Assembly (NCBI RefSeq): GCF_002902985.1
Contig: NZ_CP026167.1
Span: 2,108,001-2,172,000, forward strand
DNA length: 64,000 bases
Origin: Leclercia sp. LSNIH1
Lineage (GTDB): Bacteria; Pseudomonadota; Gammaproteobacteria; Enterobacterales; Enterobacteriaceae
Reading direction: 5' to 3'
Numbering within the stretch: the stretch's first letter is position 1; every line of letters starts with the position of its first letter. The notes beneath the pieces were generated by a model. That model made no database searches. It saw nothing but the letters and a program-made list of their open reading frames with translations, and was not told where the DNA came from. Shown here one piece after another: positions 9,076 to 18,418 of this stretch. The position numbers and the translations under genes are program-made.

Positions 9076-9109
9076 AAAGGCAAAATTAGCCTTTAATGCA
9101 AATTGCCTT
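9076..9109. promoter_or_regulatory. Palindromic operator candidate of the second toxin-antitoxin pair
   Basis: AAAGGC (9076-9081) pairs with GCCTTT (9089-9094), and AAGGCAA (9077-9083) also pairs with TTGCCTT (9103-9109). These nested inverted repeats lie 31-64 bases upstream of the toxin start, where antitoxin autoregulation is expected. Confidence 0.5.
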
Positions 9110-9139
9110 ACATGCTAATATCTTCAGGGATGAAAAATC

Positions 9140-9469
9140 GTGTTCAGACTTATCGTTCATCAGGCAGTCAGAGAAGAGATCCTCTCGTTGCCTGCAGGCG
9201 TACAGGCGAAGCTGATTCGTCAGCTTGATAAATTGCGTGCTAACCCAACGGCACTTCGGGAGCCCGACAGCAAGCCATTACCCCATGGTTTGTTTGAAAT
9301 AAGAACCGTCGGTCTGATTCATAGTCGCGGGATCTATGTGTATCAGCGGGAAAAAACAATTTATCTGTTGCGTGTATTTATCAAGAAGATGAAGAAAACG
9401 CCTTCTGCTGAAATCCGTCTGGCACTGAAAAGACAACAGGAGATGTTGGATGAGCAAGAAGATCATTGA
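9140..9469 (+). CDS. RelE/HigB-type toxin (Gp49-like family)
   Basis: Predicted ribonuclease toxin of 109 residues. It shows the family core PHGLFEIRTVG, then a YVYQREKTIYLLRVFIKKMKKTP segment and a basic C-terminal helix. The start is GTG at 9140, with AGGGA about 9 bases upstream; no in-frame ATG precedes it. Its last 20 bases overlap the antitoxin gene. This is a second toxin-antitoxin pair of the same broad class as the one at the left edge, but the two toxins are clearly different sequences. Confidence 0.85.
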   Translation: MFRLIVHQAVREEILSLPAGVQAKLIRQLDKLRANPTALREPDSKPLPHGLFEIRTVGLIHSRGIYVYQREKTIYLLRVFIKKMKKTPSAEIRLALKRQQEMLDEQEDH

Positions 9470-9737
9470 CTGGGATACGTTAAGAGCGGAGCTGTTAAGC
9501 GATTCAGATGTGCAGGCTGCCTTTGACGCCGAAGAGCGTAAGGCGCGGCTGCAGGAGATGCTGGCACAGTGGCGCAAACAGGCGGGACTGACGCGTGCTC
9601 AGGTGGCGGAGCGCATGGGGGTCAGCGCGCCAACCGTCTCCCGAATGGAAGCCAATATTACCCGGGCGAGTCTGGATACCTTAACGCGTTATGCGTTGGT
9701 GTGCGGCGTTAAGCATCCGCAGATTACGCTCTATTGA
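9450..9737 (+). CDS. XRE-family antitoxin (HigA-like)
   Basis: Antitoxin of 95 residues. The central helix-turn-helix (GLTRAQVAERMGVSAPTVSR) spans about residues 48-67, followed by a short C-terminal extension with conserved leucines. It overlaps the toxin gene by 20 bases and converges on nfsB. A hairpin (GGCACGC ... GCGTGCC, 9743-9765) lies between the two convergent stops. Confidence 0.88.
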   Translation: MSKKIIDWDTLRAELLSDSDVQAAFDAEERKARLQEMLAQWRKQAGLTRAQVAERMGVSAPTVSRMEANITRASLDTLTRYALVCGVKHPQITLY

Positions 9738-9773
9738 AAACAGGCACGCCGGAACCCAGCGTGCCAGTAGTCA

Positions 9774-10427
9774 TTAGCACTCAGTCACAATCGTGCTCAG
9801 CGGCAGACGCGATTTCGGCAGCGTGGCGTTGAAATCTTCCACGCTGTGATGCCCGACCGGCACGACCACCAGGCTGGTGAAGCCTTTCTCTTTCAGACCA
9901 AACTCTTCGTCGAGGATGGCGGCGTCGAAACCTTCAATTGGCACCGCGTCCAGACCCATTGCGGCCACGCCCAGCAGGAAGTTGCCGACGTTCAGGTAAA
10001 CCTGTTTTGCCATCCACTGGTGGTCATCTTTCAGATCGACACGGTGCATATCGGCGAAGAAGGTGCGGCCCTTGTGGTTAGCGGCTTTCGCTTCCGGGGT
10101 GGCGAAACGGCCATCGGCCTCTTCCTGATCCACCACGCGGTTCAGCCAGGCATCGTCCATCGCGGTTTTGGCGCAGAACACCACCACGTGAGAGGCATCC
10201 AGCATTTTGCGTTCGTTGAAGACAAAGCCACCGGCTGCGGATTTCGCCACGCGCGCTTTGCCTTCTTCGGTGCTGGCGACGATAAAGTGCCACGGCTGCG
10301 AGTTGGTACTCGACGGGCTGTACTGCAGCAGGGTTTTAATCTGTTCCGCCTGGTCGGCAGTCAGTTTTTTACTCGGATCAAAGGCCTTCGTTGAGTGACG
10401 CTTTAAGGCAACAGAGATGATATCCAT
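9774..10427 (-). CDS. nfsB: Oxygen-insensitive NAD(P)H nitroreductase NfsB
   Basis: FMN-dependent nitroreductase and dihydropteridine reductase of 217 residues, nearly the same as E. coli NfsB over its whole length ([17 protein letters not shown] at the start, [13 protein letters not shown], and [18 protein letters not shown] near the end). It reduces nitroaromatics such as nitrofurans and acts in the cytosol as a dimer. In E. coli ybdF lies immediately next to it, as here. The ATG at 10427 has GGAG 6-9 bases upstream. Confidence 0.97.
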   Translation of the reverse strand: MDIISVALKRHSTKAFDPSKKLTADQAEQIKTLLQYSPSSTNSQPWHFIVASTEEGKARVAKSAAGGFVFNERKMLDASHVVVFCAKTAMDDAWLNRVVDQEEADGRFATPEAKAANHKGRTFFADMHRVDLKDDHQWMAKQVYLNVGNFLLGVAAMGLDAVPIEGFDAAILDEEFGLKEKGFTSLVVVPVGHHSVEDFNATLPKSRLPLSTIVTEC

Positions 10428-10503
10428 AACGACTCCTGGGGTTTAATGCAAAAGGGAAAATGATACAAAGGGAAAGGAACAAAGGTAAGGGCATTCCGAG
10501 CGC

Positions 10504-10875
10504 TTAAGGGCCCGGACGCAGACGTTTTTGCTCTTTTTTTGGCAACTTATCCACCACCAGATGCCACGAATCATTGACCAGATCGGCTATCAGCTCAGGA
10601 GTGATATCCTCCGCCGCGTAAACCGAGATCCAGTGCTTTTTATTCAGATGGTAGCCAGGCTCAATGCCCCGGTAGATCTGCTGGTTGAGCAGCGATTTTT
10701 GCGGGTCGGACTTCAGGCTGACATGCAGGCGCCCGTGTGCGACGCCAATCAGCATAAAAATCTTGCCGCCAACCTTAAACACATCGTAGTCCGGGCCAAA
10801 CGGCCAGCACTGTTCGGTAAAGGGCAGCTCCAGGGCCACCTGTTTTGCGCAGGCGGCGAGGGTTTTACTGTCCAT
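10504..10875 (-). CDS. ybdF: MmcQ/YjbR-family protein YbdF
   Basis: Small cytoplasmic protein of 123 residues matching E. coli YbdF ([21 protein letters not shown] and [13 protein letters not shown] are diagnostic). The family adopts a CyaY-like/double-wing fold; its function is not established. The ATG at 10875 with GAGGAT upstream is chosen over a start at 11007, because the longer reading lies inside ramR. Its first 11 bases overlap the end of ramR, so in this genome it may be co-transcribed with ramR. Confidence 0.92.
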   Translation of the reverse strand: MDSKTLAACAKQVALELPFTEQCWPFGPDYDVFKVGGKIFMLIGVAHGRLHVSLKSDPQKSLLNQQIYRGIEPGYHLNKKHWISVYAAEDITPELIADLVNDSWHLVVDKLPKKEQKRLRPGP

Positions 10876-11455
10876 CGCTATCCTCTTCGGCCAGCGCGCG
10901 CCACATCGCTTCAAAACCCAATGCCTTAAATTCGGCTGCGCGGGCCGGTTCGCGAGTAGCGAAGGACATGGTGGTCTCCGCCAGGGATAAAAAGAGCGCG
11001 TCGCCAAACAGCCGGAACTCTTCCGACATAAACACCGGGCGGATATGGCGACGGCACAGCTCGTGCAGCTCCGGGAACATCTCGTGTACCGCCTGCTCGG
11101 TTTCGGCGTTGATCTTCTCGCTCACCCCAAGCTGGCGGATGGCGCCGTGGGCCACCGGATTGCGGATCCCCCAGTCAACGTAGCTGTTCCAGATATTGCG
11201 GGTATGCTCTTTTGGCTGGGTCAGGGCGCGATCCATATTCGCCAGCATAGTCTGGCACAGATCCTGCTTCAGGTGCAGGTAGAGGGCGTTAAGCAGGTCG
11301 TCTTTGGTAGCGAAATAGCGAAACAGGGTGCCTTCTGCCACGCCCGCACTGCGGGCGATTAACGCGGTAGAAGCCGCAATGCCGGACTGGGCAAACGCGC
11401 TGGTTGCCGCGTCCAGCAACGCCAGTTCTTTATCTTCACTTTTCGGACGAGCCAC
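10865..11455 (-). CDS. ramR: TetR-family repressor RamR
   Basis: Local repressor of the RamA multidrug-resistance activator, 196 residues. The TetR helix-turn-helix is at the N-terminus ([36 protein letters not shown] region, residues 19-53), with a ligand-binding helical domain after it. Identification rests on the family, the divergent romA-ramA genes, the ybdF neighbour and the operator at 11572-11591, which is the pattern known from Salmonella and Klebsiella. The frame is intact, so no loss-of-function lesion is visible. Confidence 0.93.
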   Translation of the reverse strand: MARPKSEDKELALLDAATSAFAQSGIAASTALIARSAGVAEGTLFRYFATKDDLLNALYLHLKQDLCQTMLANMDRALTQPKEHTRNIWNSYVDWGIRNPVAHGAIRQLGVSEKINAETEQAVHEMFPELHELCRRHIRPVFMSEEFRLFGDALFLSLAETTMSFATREPARAAEFKALGFEAMWRALAEEDSDGQ

Positions 11456-11545
11456 TGCATTTCCTCCAGGTAATGTGCAAAAACCCCGATTGAATCATGC
11501 CCTTTGTGGGGCTGCAACGTGGAATGTCAAAGATCTTAAAACGTC

Positions 11546-11573
11546 TTGACGACTTTCACATCACTTCTATAAT
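11546..11573 (+). promoter_or_regulatory. Sigma-70 promoter of romA-ramA
   Basis: TTGACG at 11546-11551 and the consensus TATAAT at 11568-11573 are separated by 16 bp. The -10 abuts the RamR operator, so a bound repressor would cover the transcription start. Confidence 0.75.
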
Positions 11574-11591
11574 GAGTGCTTACTCACTCAT
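11572..11591. promoter_or_regulatory. RamR operator
   Basis: ATGAGTG, six bases, then CACTCAT: a perfect 7-bp inverted repeat. This arrangement matches the known RamR binding site, ATGAGTG-N6-CACTCAT. It lies between divergent ramR and romA and overlaps the start region of the romA promoter. Confidence 0.88.
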
Positions 11592-11645
11592 AATCAAGTT
11601 TTGCCCGCGCAGGCCATCGGATGGGGCGCGAATTCGGGTCGGGAT

Positions 11646-12749
11646 ATGAAAAAGCGTTTTATTGTTAGCGTGGTGGTAGTGATGATGATTGCATCCGCGG
11701 CGAGTTTGCCGTTTGTACTCAATGCCGGGTTCGGCCAGCCGCCACAGGGCGCGCAGCTGAATGAGTTTGCCGCCTCGCCGCAATATCGCGACGGCCAGTT
11801 CCATAACACCTTGCCGACGCCCGGCTTTACCGGCAATAAGAACATGCTGGCGGCGTGGTGGGATTTTCTGGTGACGAAGCGTGAGAACGCGCGTCCGGCC
11901 CAGCCGCTGCCGCTGGTGAAAACCGATCTGGCGCAGCTGCCCCTGGATCAAGAGACGCTGGTCTGGCTCGGCCACTCCTCGTGGTATCTACAGCTGGCAG
12001 GCAAACGCATTCTGATCGATCCGGTATTCAGCAACTATGCCGCACCTTTCTCTTTTCTCAATAAAGCCTTTGCCGGGGAGTACCCGTGGCGTGCCGAAGA
12101 GATGCCCGATATCGATCTGCTGATTATCTCGCACGATCACTACGATCATCTCGACTACGCCACCATCAAAGCCCTGTTGCCCAAAGTGAAGCGCGTGGTC
12201 ACGCCGCTCGGGGTGGGATCGCACCTGCGCTACTGGGGCATGGAGCCCTCGATCATTGAGGAGAGGGACTGGGAGCAGTCGGTGCGGATCAGCGACGATC
12301 TCACCGTACATGTCCTGCCGGCGCGCCACTTCTCCGGGCGCTGGCTCAAGCGCAACCAGACGCTGTGGGGCAGCTTTATGTTTGTCACCCCAGAGACGAA
12401 AGTGTTCTACAGCGGTGATTCTGGCTATGGCTCGCACTTTAGCGCCATTGGCGAGCGCTTCGGCGCCGTCGATCTGGCGATCATGGAGAACGGCCAGTAT
12501 GACCAGGACTGGAAGTACATCCACATGCAGCCTGCCGAAACGGCGCAGGCGGCGGCGGATCTTAATGCCAACGCGGTCGTACCGGGCCACTCCGGGCGCT
12601 TTGTGCTGGCAAAACACACCTGGAACGACCCACTGATCCAGCTTACGCAGGCCAGCAAGGATAAAAAATATCGCCTGCTGACCCCGGAGCTTGGTGAGCC
12701 GGTCAGGGTAGATGATGCCACGCAACAATTTCGTGCGTGGTGGGAATAA
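11646..12749 (+). CDS. romA: Metallo-beta-lactamase-fold hydrolase RomA
   Basis: Membrane-anchored hydrolase of 367 residues. An N-terminal signal anchor (KKRFIVSVVVVMMIASAAS) is followed by an MBL domain of the UlaG/NAPE-PLD-like class. The zinc-binding motif HDHYDHLD is present at about residues 162-169, with GHSSW before it, YSGDSGYG in the middle and VPGHSGRF near the end. The ATG at 11646 is chosen because it begins the signal anchor. It lies between ramR and ramA, as in Klebsiella and Enterobacter, and is transcribed with ramA from the RamR-controlled promoter. The physiological substrate is not settled. Confidence 0.9.
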   Translation: MKKRFIVSVVVVMMIASAASLPFVLNAGFGQPPQGAQLNEFAASPQYRDGQFHNTLPTPGFTGNKNMLAAWWDFLVTKRENARPAQPLPLVKTDLAQLPLDQETLVWLGHSSWYLQLAGKRILIDPVFSNYAAPFSFLNKAFAGEYPWRAEEMPDIDLLIISHDHYDHLDYATIKALLPKVKRVVTPLGVGSHLRYWGMEPSIIEERDWEQSVRISDDLTVHVLPARHFSGRWLKRNQTLWGSFMFVTPETKVFYSGDSGYGSHFSAIGERFGAVDLAIMENGQYDQDWKYIHMQPAETAQAAADLNANAVVPGHSGRFVLAKHTWNDPLIQLTQASKDKKYRLLTPELGEPVRVDDATQQFRAWWE

Positions 12750-12781
12750 TGTTAAATCGAAGAGCAGAGGGGGAGAGCAGC

Positions 12782-13123
12782 ATGACTATTTCCGCTCAGG
12801 TTATCGACACCATTGTCGAGTGGATCGACGACAACCTTCATCAGCCGTTGCGTATCGAGGATATCGCCCGACATGCGGGCTACTCCAAGTGGCACTTACA
12901 GCGGCTGTTTATGCAGTACAAAGGCGAGAGTCTGGGGCGCTATATTCGGGAACGTAAGCTGCGGCTGGCGGCGCGGGATCTGCGTGAATCGGATGAAAAG
13001 GTCTACGATATCTGCCTGCGTTACGGCTTTGACTCCCAGCAGACCTTTACCCGCGTCTTTACCCGCACCTTTAACCAGCCGCCTGGGGCGTATCGCAAGG
13101 ATAACCACAGTCGCGCGCATTAA
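12782..13123 (+). CDS. ramA: AraC/XylS-family activator RamA
   Basis: Multidrug-resistance activator of 113 residues that turns on acrAB-tolC and represses ompF, homologous to MarA and SoxS. Two helix-turn-helix units are visible: IEDIARHAGYSKWHLQRLF and YDICLRYGFDSQQTFTRVF. The C-terminus GAYRKDNHSRAH is RamA-specific. The ATG at 12782 is used because it matches the RamA N-terminus MTISAQVIDTIVEW; the in-frame codon at 12737 lies inside romA. It probably shares the romA promoter and so RamR control. Confidence 0.96.
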   Translation: MTISAQVIDTIVEWIDDNLHQPLRIEDIARHAGYSKWHLQRLFMQYKGESLGRYIRERKLRLAARDLRESDEKVYDICLRYGFDSQQTFTRVFTRTFNQPPGAYRKDNHSRAH

Positions 13124-13131
13124 CGGCAGGC

Positions 13132-13374
13132 TTAATGCGCAAACCAGCGGCGCCAGATGAACCGCAGAATAAAGAATTCAATGGCGCCGAGCAGTAAAAA
13201 CCACAGGCAAAAGATGATGGTGTAAAGCTGATTCAGATCCATCAGATGGAAGAGGGTCATCAGCTTTTGCGCCACCACCAGCCCCAGCGACGGCGCAGGC
13301 AGTAACAGAACGGAGAGAAAGGCCATCAACAAAATGCCGCCTGCCGTTAACAGCGATTCTAACGGGTGTCTCAT
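13132..13374 (-). CDS. ybdJ: Small inner-membrane protein YbdJ
   Basis: Membrane protein of 80 residues matching E. coli YbdJ (KLMTLFHLMDLNQLYT and GAIEFFILRFIWRRWF). Two hydrophobic segments are visible, residues about 9-33 and 51-70, with a basic C-terminal tail. Function unknown. In E. coli it lies between ybdF and ybdK; here the ram locus and a P-type ATPase have been inserted on either side. Confidence 0.92.
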   Translation of the reverse strand: MRHPLESLLTAGGILLMAFLSVLLLPAPSLGLVVAQKLMTLFHLMDLNQLYTIIFCLWFLLLGAIEFFILRFIWRRWFAH

Positions 13375-13540
13375 GATTATGTTAATCGTCAGTTAAAAAT
13401 AACATTGTCACGGATAGGGCTTCGTAAAGCAATATCAACCGTCAGACGCAGGCGCGATAAATAATTGTCCGCTAATTCACTGTTATTTCCCCCGCCAGAA
13501 AGATCTCTATTCAATTAACCTGCATTAATGTCAATTATTG

Positions 13541-13657
13541 TCACCCTCCGGCAAAGACTTTTACAAAGGTATAGGTGCTCATTCCAATTAACGTCGCAAT
13601 AACAATGGCAACGAAAATATATAACGCCAGACGTCGTCCTCGATAAATCCCAAACAT
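13541..13657 (-). CDS. Predicted 38-residue membrane protein
   Basis: A short frame with a good ribosome site (GAGAGGGA, about 6 bases before the ATG). The product has a basic N-terminus (MFGIYRGRRLA), one hydrophobic segment (residues about 11-32) and a short VFAGG tail, which is the layout of a positive-inside single-span protein. It lies between ybdJ and the divergent P-type ATPase. Not recognised; a regulatory micropeptide for the pump is a guess. Confidence 0.5.
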   Translation of the reverse strand: MFGIYRGRRLALYIFVAIVIATLIGMSTYTFVKVFAGG

Positions 13658-13858
13658 GGTTCCCTCTCGTTTAGTTTCGGTTTAGAAATAATTTGTAAAA
13701 ATCGCTCTGGTGAAATGAGACGTTACCGGTTTAATGCCGCCGACAACAATAATAGTGCGATAAATTAATTTTCCTGACAACTCAATATTGTCGACAGATT
13801 TATAAAAGCAGAGATGGAATTCAGGCTTTTGCTCACCGCAAACTGAAGGAGCTGAAAT

Positions 13859-16570
13859 ATGACCAAAATGCACCACACCCAGACGCCGCCTCCTACCACG
13901 CCAGACATGGCCTATCAGCAGACCGTAGAGCAGACGCTTGCCGCGCAGCAGAGCACCGCGGCGGGTCTGAGCCGCGCACAAGCACAGGCGCGGCTGGACA
14001 AACATGGTCCCAACGCGCTGCCGGAGAAAAAAGCCAGACCGGCCTGGCTGCGTTTTCTGGCTCATTTTAACGATGTGCTGATTTATGTATTGCTGGCCGC
14101 TGCACTATTAACGGCAATAATGGGCCACTGGATCGATACCCTGGTTATTCTGGGTGTGGCGGTCATTAACGCGTTGATTGGTCATATTCAGGAAAGTAAC
14201 GCCGAAAAATCACTGAACAGCATCCGGAATAAGCTCGCCAGCGATGCCCGTGTTATTCGTGACGGCGATCATGAAACAATACCCACAACTGAAATAGTTC
14301 CCGGGGATATTATTTTCCTGCGTGCCGGGGATCGTATTCCGGCCGATATGCGTTTAATTGAGGCACATAATTTACGCGTTGAAGAGGCTATTCTCACCGG
14401 CGAATCGACGGTGGTGGATAAACACACCCAGCCGCTGAACGGGGAATTACCGCTCGGCGACCGCACCAACCTGGTCTTCTCCGGTACCACGGTGAGCGCA
14501 GGCGGCGGCGTTGGGGTGGTCATTGCCACCGGCCAGGAGACCGAACTGGGCCACATTAACCAGATGATGGCCGGGATTGAAAAGCATCGCACCCCGCTGC
14601 TGGTGCAGATGGACAAACTCGGCAAGGCCATCTTCGGGATCATCATGGCGATGATGGCCGCGCTGTTCGTCTTTAGCCTGCTGCTGCGCGACATGCCGAT
14701 CGGCGAGCTGCTGCTCTCTTTGATTAGCCTGGCCGTGGCGGCGGTGCCGGAAGGTCTGCCTGCCATTATCTCGATTATCCTGTCGCTGGGCGTGCAGGCG
14801 ATGGCCCGCAAGCGCGCCATCATCCGTAAACTGCCCACAGTCGAAACGTTAGGAGCGATGACCGTGGTCTGCTCGGATAAAACCGGCACCCTGACCATGA
14901 ACGAGATGACCGTTAAGGCGATCATCACCGCCGACAGCTGCTACCGCGTTGAGGGCGACAGCTATGCCCCGGAAGGCAACATCTCTCTGGAGGGCAGCGA
15001 CGAGCCGGTGAAGATCCAGCCCGGTACGGTGCTGGAGCACTATCTGCGTACCATCGACCTGTGTAACGACAGCCAGATGATTCAGGACGAGCGCGGCCTG
15101 TGGCGTATCACCGGCGGGCCGACCGAAGGCGCGCTGAAGGTGCTGGCGGCAAAAGCGCAGCTGGCGCCGGTCACCACCACGCTGATTAACAAGATCCCGT
15201 TCGACTCCCAGTATAAGTACATGAGCACCCACTATCGGATAGGGGATGAGGAGCAGATCCTCATCACCGGCGCGCCGGACGTTATTTTCGCTCTCTGCGC
15301 CCGGCAGCAGACCCGTAACGGTGCCGAAGCCTTTAACCGCAGCTACTGGGAAGCCGAGATGGAGCGTTATGCGCGCCAGGGGTTGCGTATGGTGGCGGCG
15401 GCGTACAAACCGGCGAACGGTGAGCAGACCTTAACCCACGACGACCTCAGCCACGGCCTGATCTTCCTCGGTATCGCCGGGATGATGGATCCGCCGCGTC
15501 CGGAAGCGATCGACGCCATTCATGCCTGCCAGCAGGCGGGGATCCGCGTCAAGATGATCACCGGGGATCACCCGCAGACGGCCATGAGCATCGGCCAGAT
15601 GCTGGGGATCGCCAACAGCGGCCAGGCGGTGACCGGCTCCCGGCTGGAACAGATGGATGATAGCGAGCTGGCACAAGCGGCGGTGGAGTACGATATCTTC
15701 GCCCGCACCAGCCCGGAGCATAAGCTGCGTCTGGTGAAAGCCTTGCAGGAGAAAGGTGAAATCGTCGGCATGACCGGCGACGGCGTAAACGATGCCCCGG
15801 CGCTGCGCCAGGCGGACGTGGGCATCGCGATGGGCATTAAGGGCACGGAAGTGACCAAAGAGGCGGCGGATATGGTCCTGACGGACGACAACTTCGCCAC
15901 CATCGCCAGCGCGGTGAAAGAGGGGCGTCGCGTCTACGACAACCTGAAGAAGACCATTCTGTTTATCATGCCGACCAACCTCGCGCAGGGGCTGCTGATT
16001 GTGATTGCCCTGCTGGCGGGGAACATCATTCCCCTGACGCCGGTGCTGATTTTGTGGATGAACATGGCGACCTCCGCCACGCTCTCCTTCGGGTTGGCAT
16101 TTGAGGCCGCCGAGCGCAACATCATGCGTCGCCCGCCGCGTCAGACCGGGCAGCACGTGATGGATGGTTATGCCGTCTGGCGCGTGGCCTTCGTCGGCAC
16201 CCTGATTGCCGTCGCCGCCTTTGCGCTGGAAGCCTGGCTGGCTCCGCGCGGCCACAGCGCGGAGTTCATCCGCACCGTGCTGCTGCAGATGCTGGTCTGT
16301 GCCCAGTGGGTCTACATGATTAACTGCCGCAACACCGAAGGCTTCTCCCTGAACCGCGGTTTGCTGGCGAACAAAGGCATCTGGCTGGTGACGGGCGTGC
16401 TGTTGCTGCTGCAGCTGGCGATTATCTACCTGCCGTTTATGCAGATGCTGTTCGGCACCGAAGCGCTGCCGCTGCGCTACTGGGGTGTAACCCTGGTGAC
16501 CGCGGGCGCAATGTTCTTCATTGTCGAAATCGAGAAGCGACTCACCCGCAGGTTCCGTAAGGCGGCATAA
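13859..16570 (+). CDS. P2-type cation-transporting ATPase (CtpF-like)
   Basis: Inner-membrane ATP-driven cation pump of 903 residues. In order it shows the N-terminal cation-ATPase domain, TGES, the TM4 motif PEGLPA, the phosphorylation site SDKTGTLT, the hinge MTGDGVNDAPALRQADVGIAMG (residues about 638-659), and a C-terminal membrane block. TM5-TM6 (MPTNLAQGLL, LWMNMATSATLSFGLAFE) resembles mycobacterial CtpF more than SERCA or PacL, and the SERCA TM6 aspartate is absent. Calcium or a related cation is therefore a guess. GGAG lies 7-10 bases before the ATG. It has been inserted between ybdJ and ybdK. Confidence 0.87.
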   Translation: MTKMHHTQTPPPTTPDMAYQQTVEQTLAAQQSTAAGLSRAQAQARLDKHGPNALPEKKARPAWLRFLAHFNDVLIYVLLAAALLTAIMGHWIDTLVILGVAVINALIGHIQESNAEKSLNSIRNKLASDARVIRDGDHETIPTTEIVPGDIIFLRAGDRIPADMRLIEAHNLRVEEAILTGESTVVDKHTQPLNGELPLGDRTNLVFSGTTVSAGGGVGVVIATGQETELGHINQMMAGIEKHRTPLLVQMDKLGKAIFGIIMAMMAALFVFSLLLRDMPIGELLLSLISLAVAAVPEGLPAIISIILSLGVQAMARKRAIIRKLPTVETLGAMTVVCSDKTGTLTMNEMTVKAIITADSCYRVEGDSYAPEGNISLEGSDEPVKIQPGTVLEHYLRTIDLCNDSQMIQDERGLWRITGGPTEGALKVLAAKAQLAPVTTTLINKIPFDSQYKYMSTHYRIGDEEQILITGAPDVIFALCARQQTRNGAEAFNRSYWEAEMERYARQGLRMVAAAYKPANGEQTLTHDDLSHGLIFLGIAGMMDPPRPEAIDAIHACQQAGIRVKMITGDHPQTAMSIGQMLGIANSGQAVTGSRLEQMDDSELAQAAVEYDIFARTSPEHKLRLVKALQEKGEIVGMTGDGVNDAPALRQADVGIAMGIKGTEVTKEAADMVLTDDNFATIASAVKEGRRVYDNLKKTILFIMPTNLAQGLLIVIALLAGNIIPLTPVLILWMNMATSATLSFGLAFEAAERNIMRRPPRQTGQHVMDGYAVWRVAFVGTLIAVAAFALEAWLAPRGHSAEFIRTVLLQMLVCAQWVYMINCRNTEGFSLNRGLLANKGIWLVTGVLLLLQLAIIYLPFMQMLFGTEALPLRYWGVTLVTAGAMFFIVEIEKRLTRRFRKAA

Positions 16571-16576
16571 CGTTTG

Positions 16577-16598
16577 CCCCTCTCCTTTGGGAGAGGGG
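16577..16598. terminator. Hairpin between convergent ATPase and ybdK
   Basis: CCCCTCTCC and GGAGAGGGG pair around a 4-base loop. The hairpin lies between two convergent stop codons but lacks a T-run, so it may be a weak terminator or an interspersed palindrome. Confidence 0.4.
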
Positions 16599-16610
16599 GA
16601 AAGAGAGCGA

Positions 16611-17732
16611 TTACGGACTCGTCGCCCACAGCTCGGCATGTTTTTGCACCAGAGAAATGAGCGAGCCGCCGTCGGCGATAAAGTCCCGCATGCGCTGCGC
16701 CTCGCTCTTCTCCTGTTTCAGGCTCTGGGCAATCTCTTCAATCGCACTCGACGCCCCGAGCTTTGCGGCAGAAGGCGCGACGCGCTCCAGCAGCCAGGCG
16801 AGATCTTCTGCAATGGTTTTCTGCTCCCCGGTATGGACGTCCGTCAGGATCCCCTCCAGCCCGTAGCGGCAGGCCTGAAAACGGTTAAAGCGGTAGAGCA
16901 GAAAATCCCGCTCCTGATGCTTGTAAGGCCGGGTGGTGAGCAGCCAGTGGGAGGTGGCCTGGATCAGCCCGGCGATATTGATGGCATGGGCGAGGGTCAG
17001 CGGCGTGTCCATCACCCGTACCTCTACGGTGCCAAAATGGGGGCTGGGGCGAATGTCCCAGTGCAGATCTTTAATGCTGTCGATCATGCTGGTATGGCTC
17101 AGGCGGCGGAACAGCCCTTCGAACTCCTGCCAGCTGTTGACCCACGGCATCAGGCCGTTATCCGGAAAGCCGGAGAAGATATTGAGGCGCGAAGAGGAGA
17201 ATTTGGTGTCGGTACCCTGCATATAGGGCGAGCTTGCCGCCAGGGCGATAAAGTGTGGCACGAAGCGCGACAGGCCGTGCAGCAGGTAGATGGCGTCATC
17301 GCCAGTGCGACAGCCCACATGAACGTGCTGGCCGAAGACCGTGGCCTGCAAAATCAGATAGCCAAAGCGCTCCAGGGTGGCGTTATAACGCTCGTCCTCG
17401 CACACCTCCTGACGCTGCCATTTCTGAAACGGATGCGTGCCGCCGCCGCAGATCTGGATATGGTGCTCCGCCGCCGCGCGCAGGATACTCTGCTGCATGG
17501 CGGAGAATTGCGCCGCCGCCTGGTCGATGTTCTGGCAGACGCCGGTGGCGATCTCCAGCATGCTTTCGGTGATATCGTGCTTCACTTCACCGCTTTTGAT
17601 GTCATCTTTCACGGCGGCGATCAGAGCGGATGAGTCCTGGCTCAGATCGTAGCCCGGCGGGTTGACGACCTGGAGTTCAAGCTCAATGCCGAGGGTGTAG
17701 GGTTCAGAGGATTTAAAATCGGGTAAAGGCAT
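16611..17732 (-). CDS. ybdK: Carboxylate-amine ligase YbdK (weak glutamate-cysteine ligase)
   Basis: Cytoplasmic ATP-dependent ligase of 373 residues belonging to the glutamate-cysteine ligase type 2 family; E. coli YbdK has weak gamma-glutamyl-cysteine ligase activity in vitro. Diagnostic segments are [32 protein letters not shown] and [14 protein letters not shown]. The start MPLPDF at 17732 matches the E. coli protein; the frame could be read from 17771, but that adds 13 unrelated residues. In E. coli hokE follows ybdK; here about 4.4 kb separates them. Confidence 0.95.
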   Translation of the reverse strand: MPLPDFKSSEPYTLGIELELQVVNPPGYDLSQDSSALIAAVKDDIKSGEVKHDITESMLEIATGVCQNIDQAAAQFSAMQQSILRAAAEHHIQICGGGTHPFQKWQRQEVCEDERYNATLERFGYLILQATVFGQHVHVGCRTGDDAIYLLHGLSRFVPHFIALAASSPYMQGTDTKFSSSRLNIFSGFPDNGLMPWVNSWQEFEGLFRRLSHTSMIDSIKDLHWDIRPSPHFGTVEVRVMDTPLTLAHAINIAGLIQATSHWLLTTRPYKHQERDFLLYRFNRFQACRYGLEGILTDVHTGEQKTIAEDLAWLLERVAPSAAKLGASSAIEEIAQSLKQEKSEAQRMRDFIADGGSLISLVQKHAELWATSP

Positions 17733-17815
17733 GGCGCACTCCGTTGTCTGTGATGAGTTGAGTATAGACAATGGGTGAAGTTCTCCCTTTCCCTATGGAA
17801 CAGGCCCAGTCTACC

Positions 17816-17845
17816 TTGACGCTCCAGAGTCGTTATCGCTATTAA
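17816..17845 (+). promoter_or_regulatory. Candidate sigma-70 promoter of the acetyltransferase gene
   Basis: TTGACG at 17816-17821 and TATTAA at 17840-17845 with an 18-bp spacer, 35 bases before the chosen start codon. Confidence 0.35.
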
Positions 17846-17879
17846 TATTGGCCTGATTATTAACATTAAGGTGCAAGTA

Positions 17880-18374
17880 ATGGTCTCATTTCGACCCCTG
17901 ACAGAGGATAAGTATCCTGCTTATCTGGACTATTTTATTGATGATTATGCCGGGGAGATCGCCTCAAACTACGGACTCTCTCAACACGATTCTCTTGCCA
18001 GAGCGAAGCAGGAAATTGCTGAAATGCTTCCTGAAGGCGTGAATACGCATGGACACGTTTTACTCTCTCTTGTTGCGCCGATAGATCAGACCAACAGGCC
18101 TGTCGGTTATCTCTGGTACAAACCCGATACGATGATGCGTTCAGTGTTTATCTACGATTTTCATATTTTCACCTCTTGTCAGGGGGAGGGGCTGGGTAAA
18201 CAGACTCTTCGCGTTTTTGAAGCGCATCTGCGCGAAAGGGGCTTTAAAGAGATCAGACTGCGGGTGGCAGGGGATAATGCCCGTGCCCGGCATCTTTACG
18301 AGACCAGCGGTTTTGGCATTACCGGAGTCAACATGAGCAAGTCTATTGTGGCGCCCGCGGAAAAAATATTGTGA
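17880..18374 (+). CDS. GNAT-family N-acetyltransferase
   Basis: Acetyl-CoA-dependent transferase of 164 residues. The GNAT core is visible: a VFIYDFHIF strand, the acetyl-CoA loop QGEGLGKQTL and the later AGDNARARHLYETSGF motif. The ATG at 17880 has AAGGTG 7-12 bases upstream, preferred over GTG at 17871, which lies within that ribosome site. Acceptor substrate unknown. A small hairpin (GAGGAT ... ATCCTC) overlaps its stop. Confidence 0.83.
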   Translation: MVSFRPLTEDKYPAYLDYFIDDYAGEIASNYGLSQHDSLARAKQEIAEMLPEGVNTHGHVLLSLVAPIDQTNRPVGYLWYKPDTMMRSVFIYDFHIFTSCQGEGLGKQTLRVFEAHLRERGFKEIRLRVAGDNARARHLYETSGFGITGVNMSKSIVAPAEKIL

Positions 18375-18418
18375 GGATGCTAAAATCCTCGCAACAACTG
18401 ACACCCTGAGGATAACGC

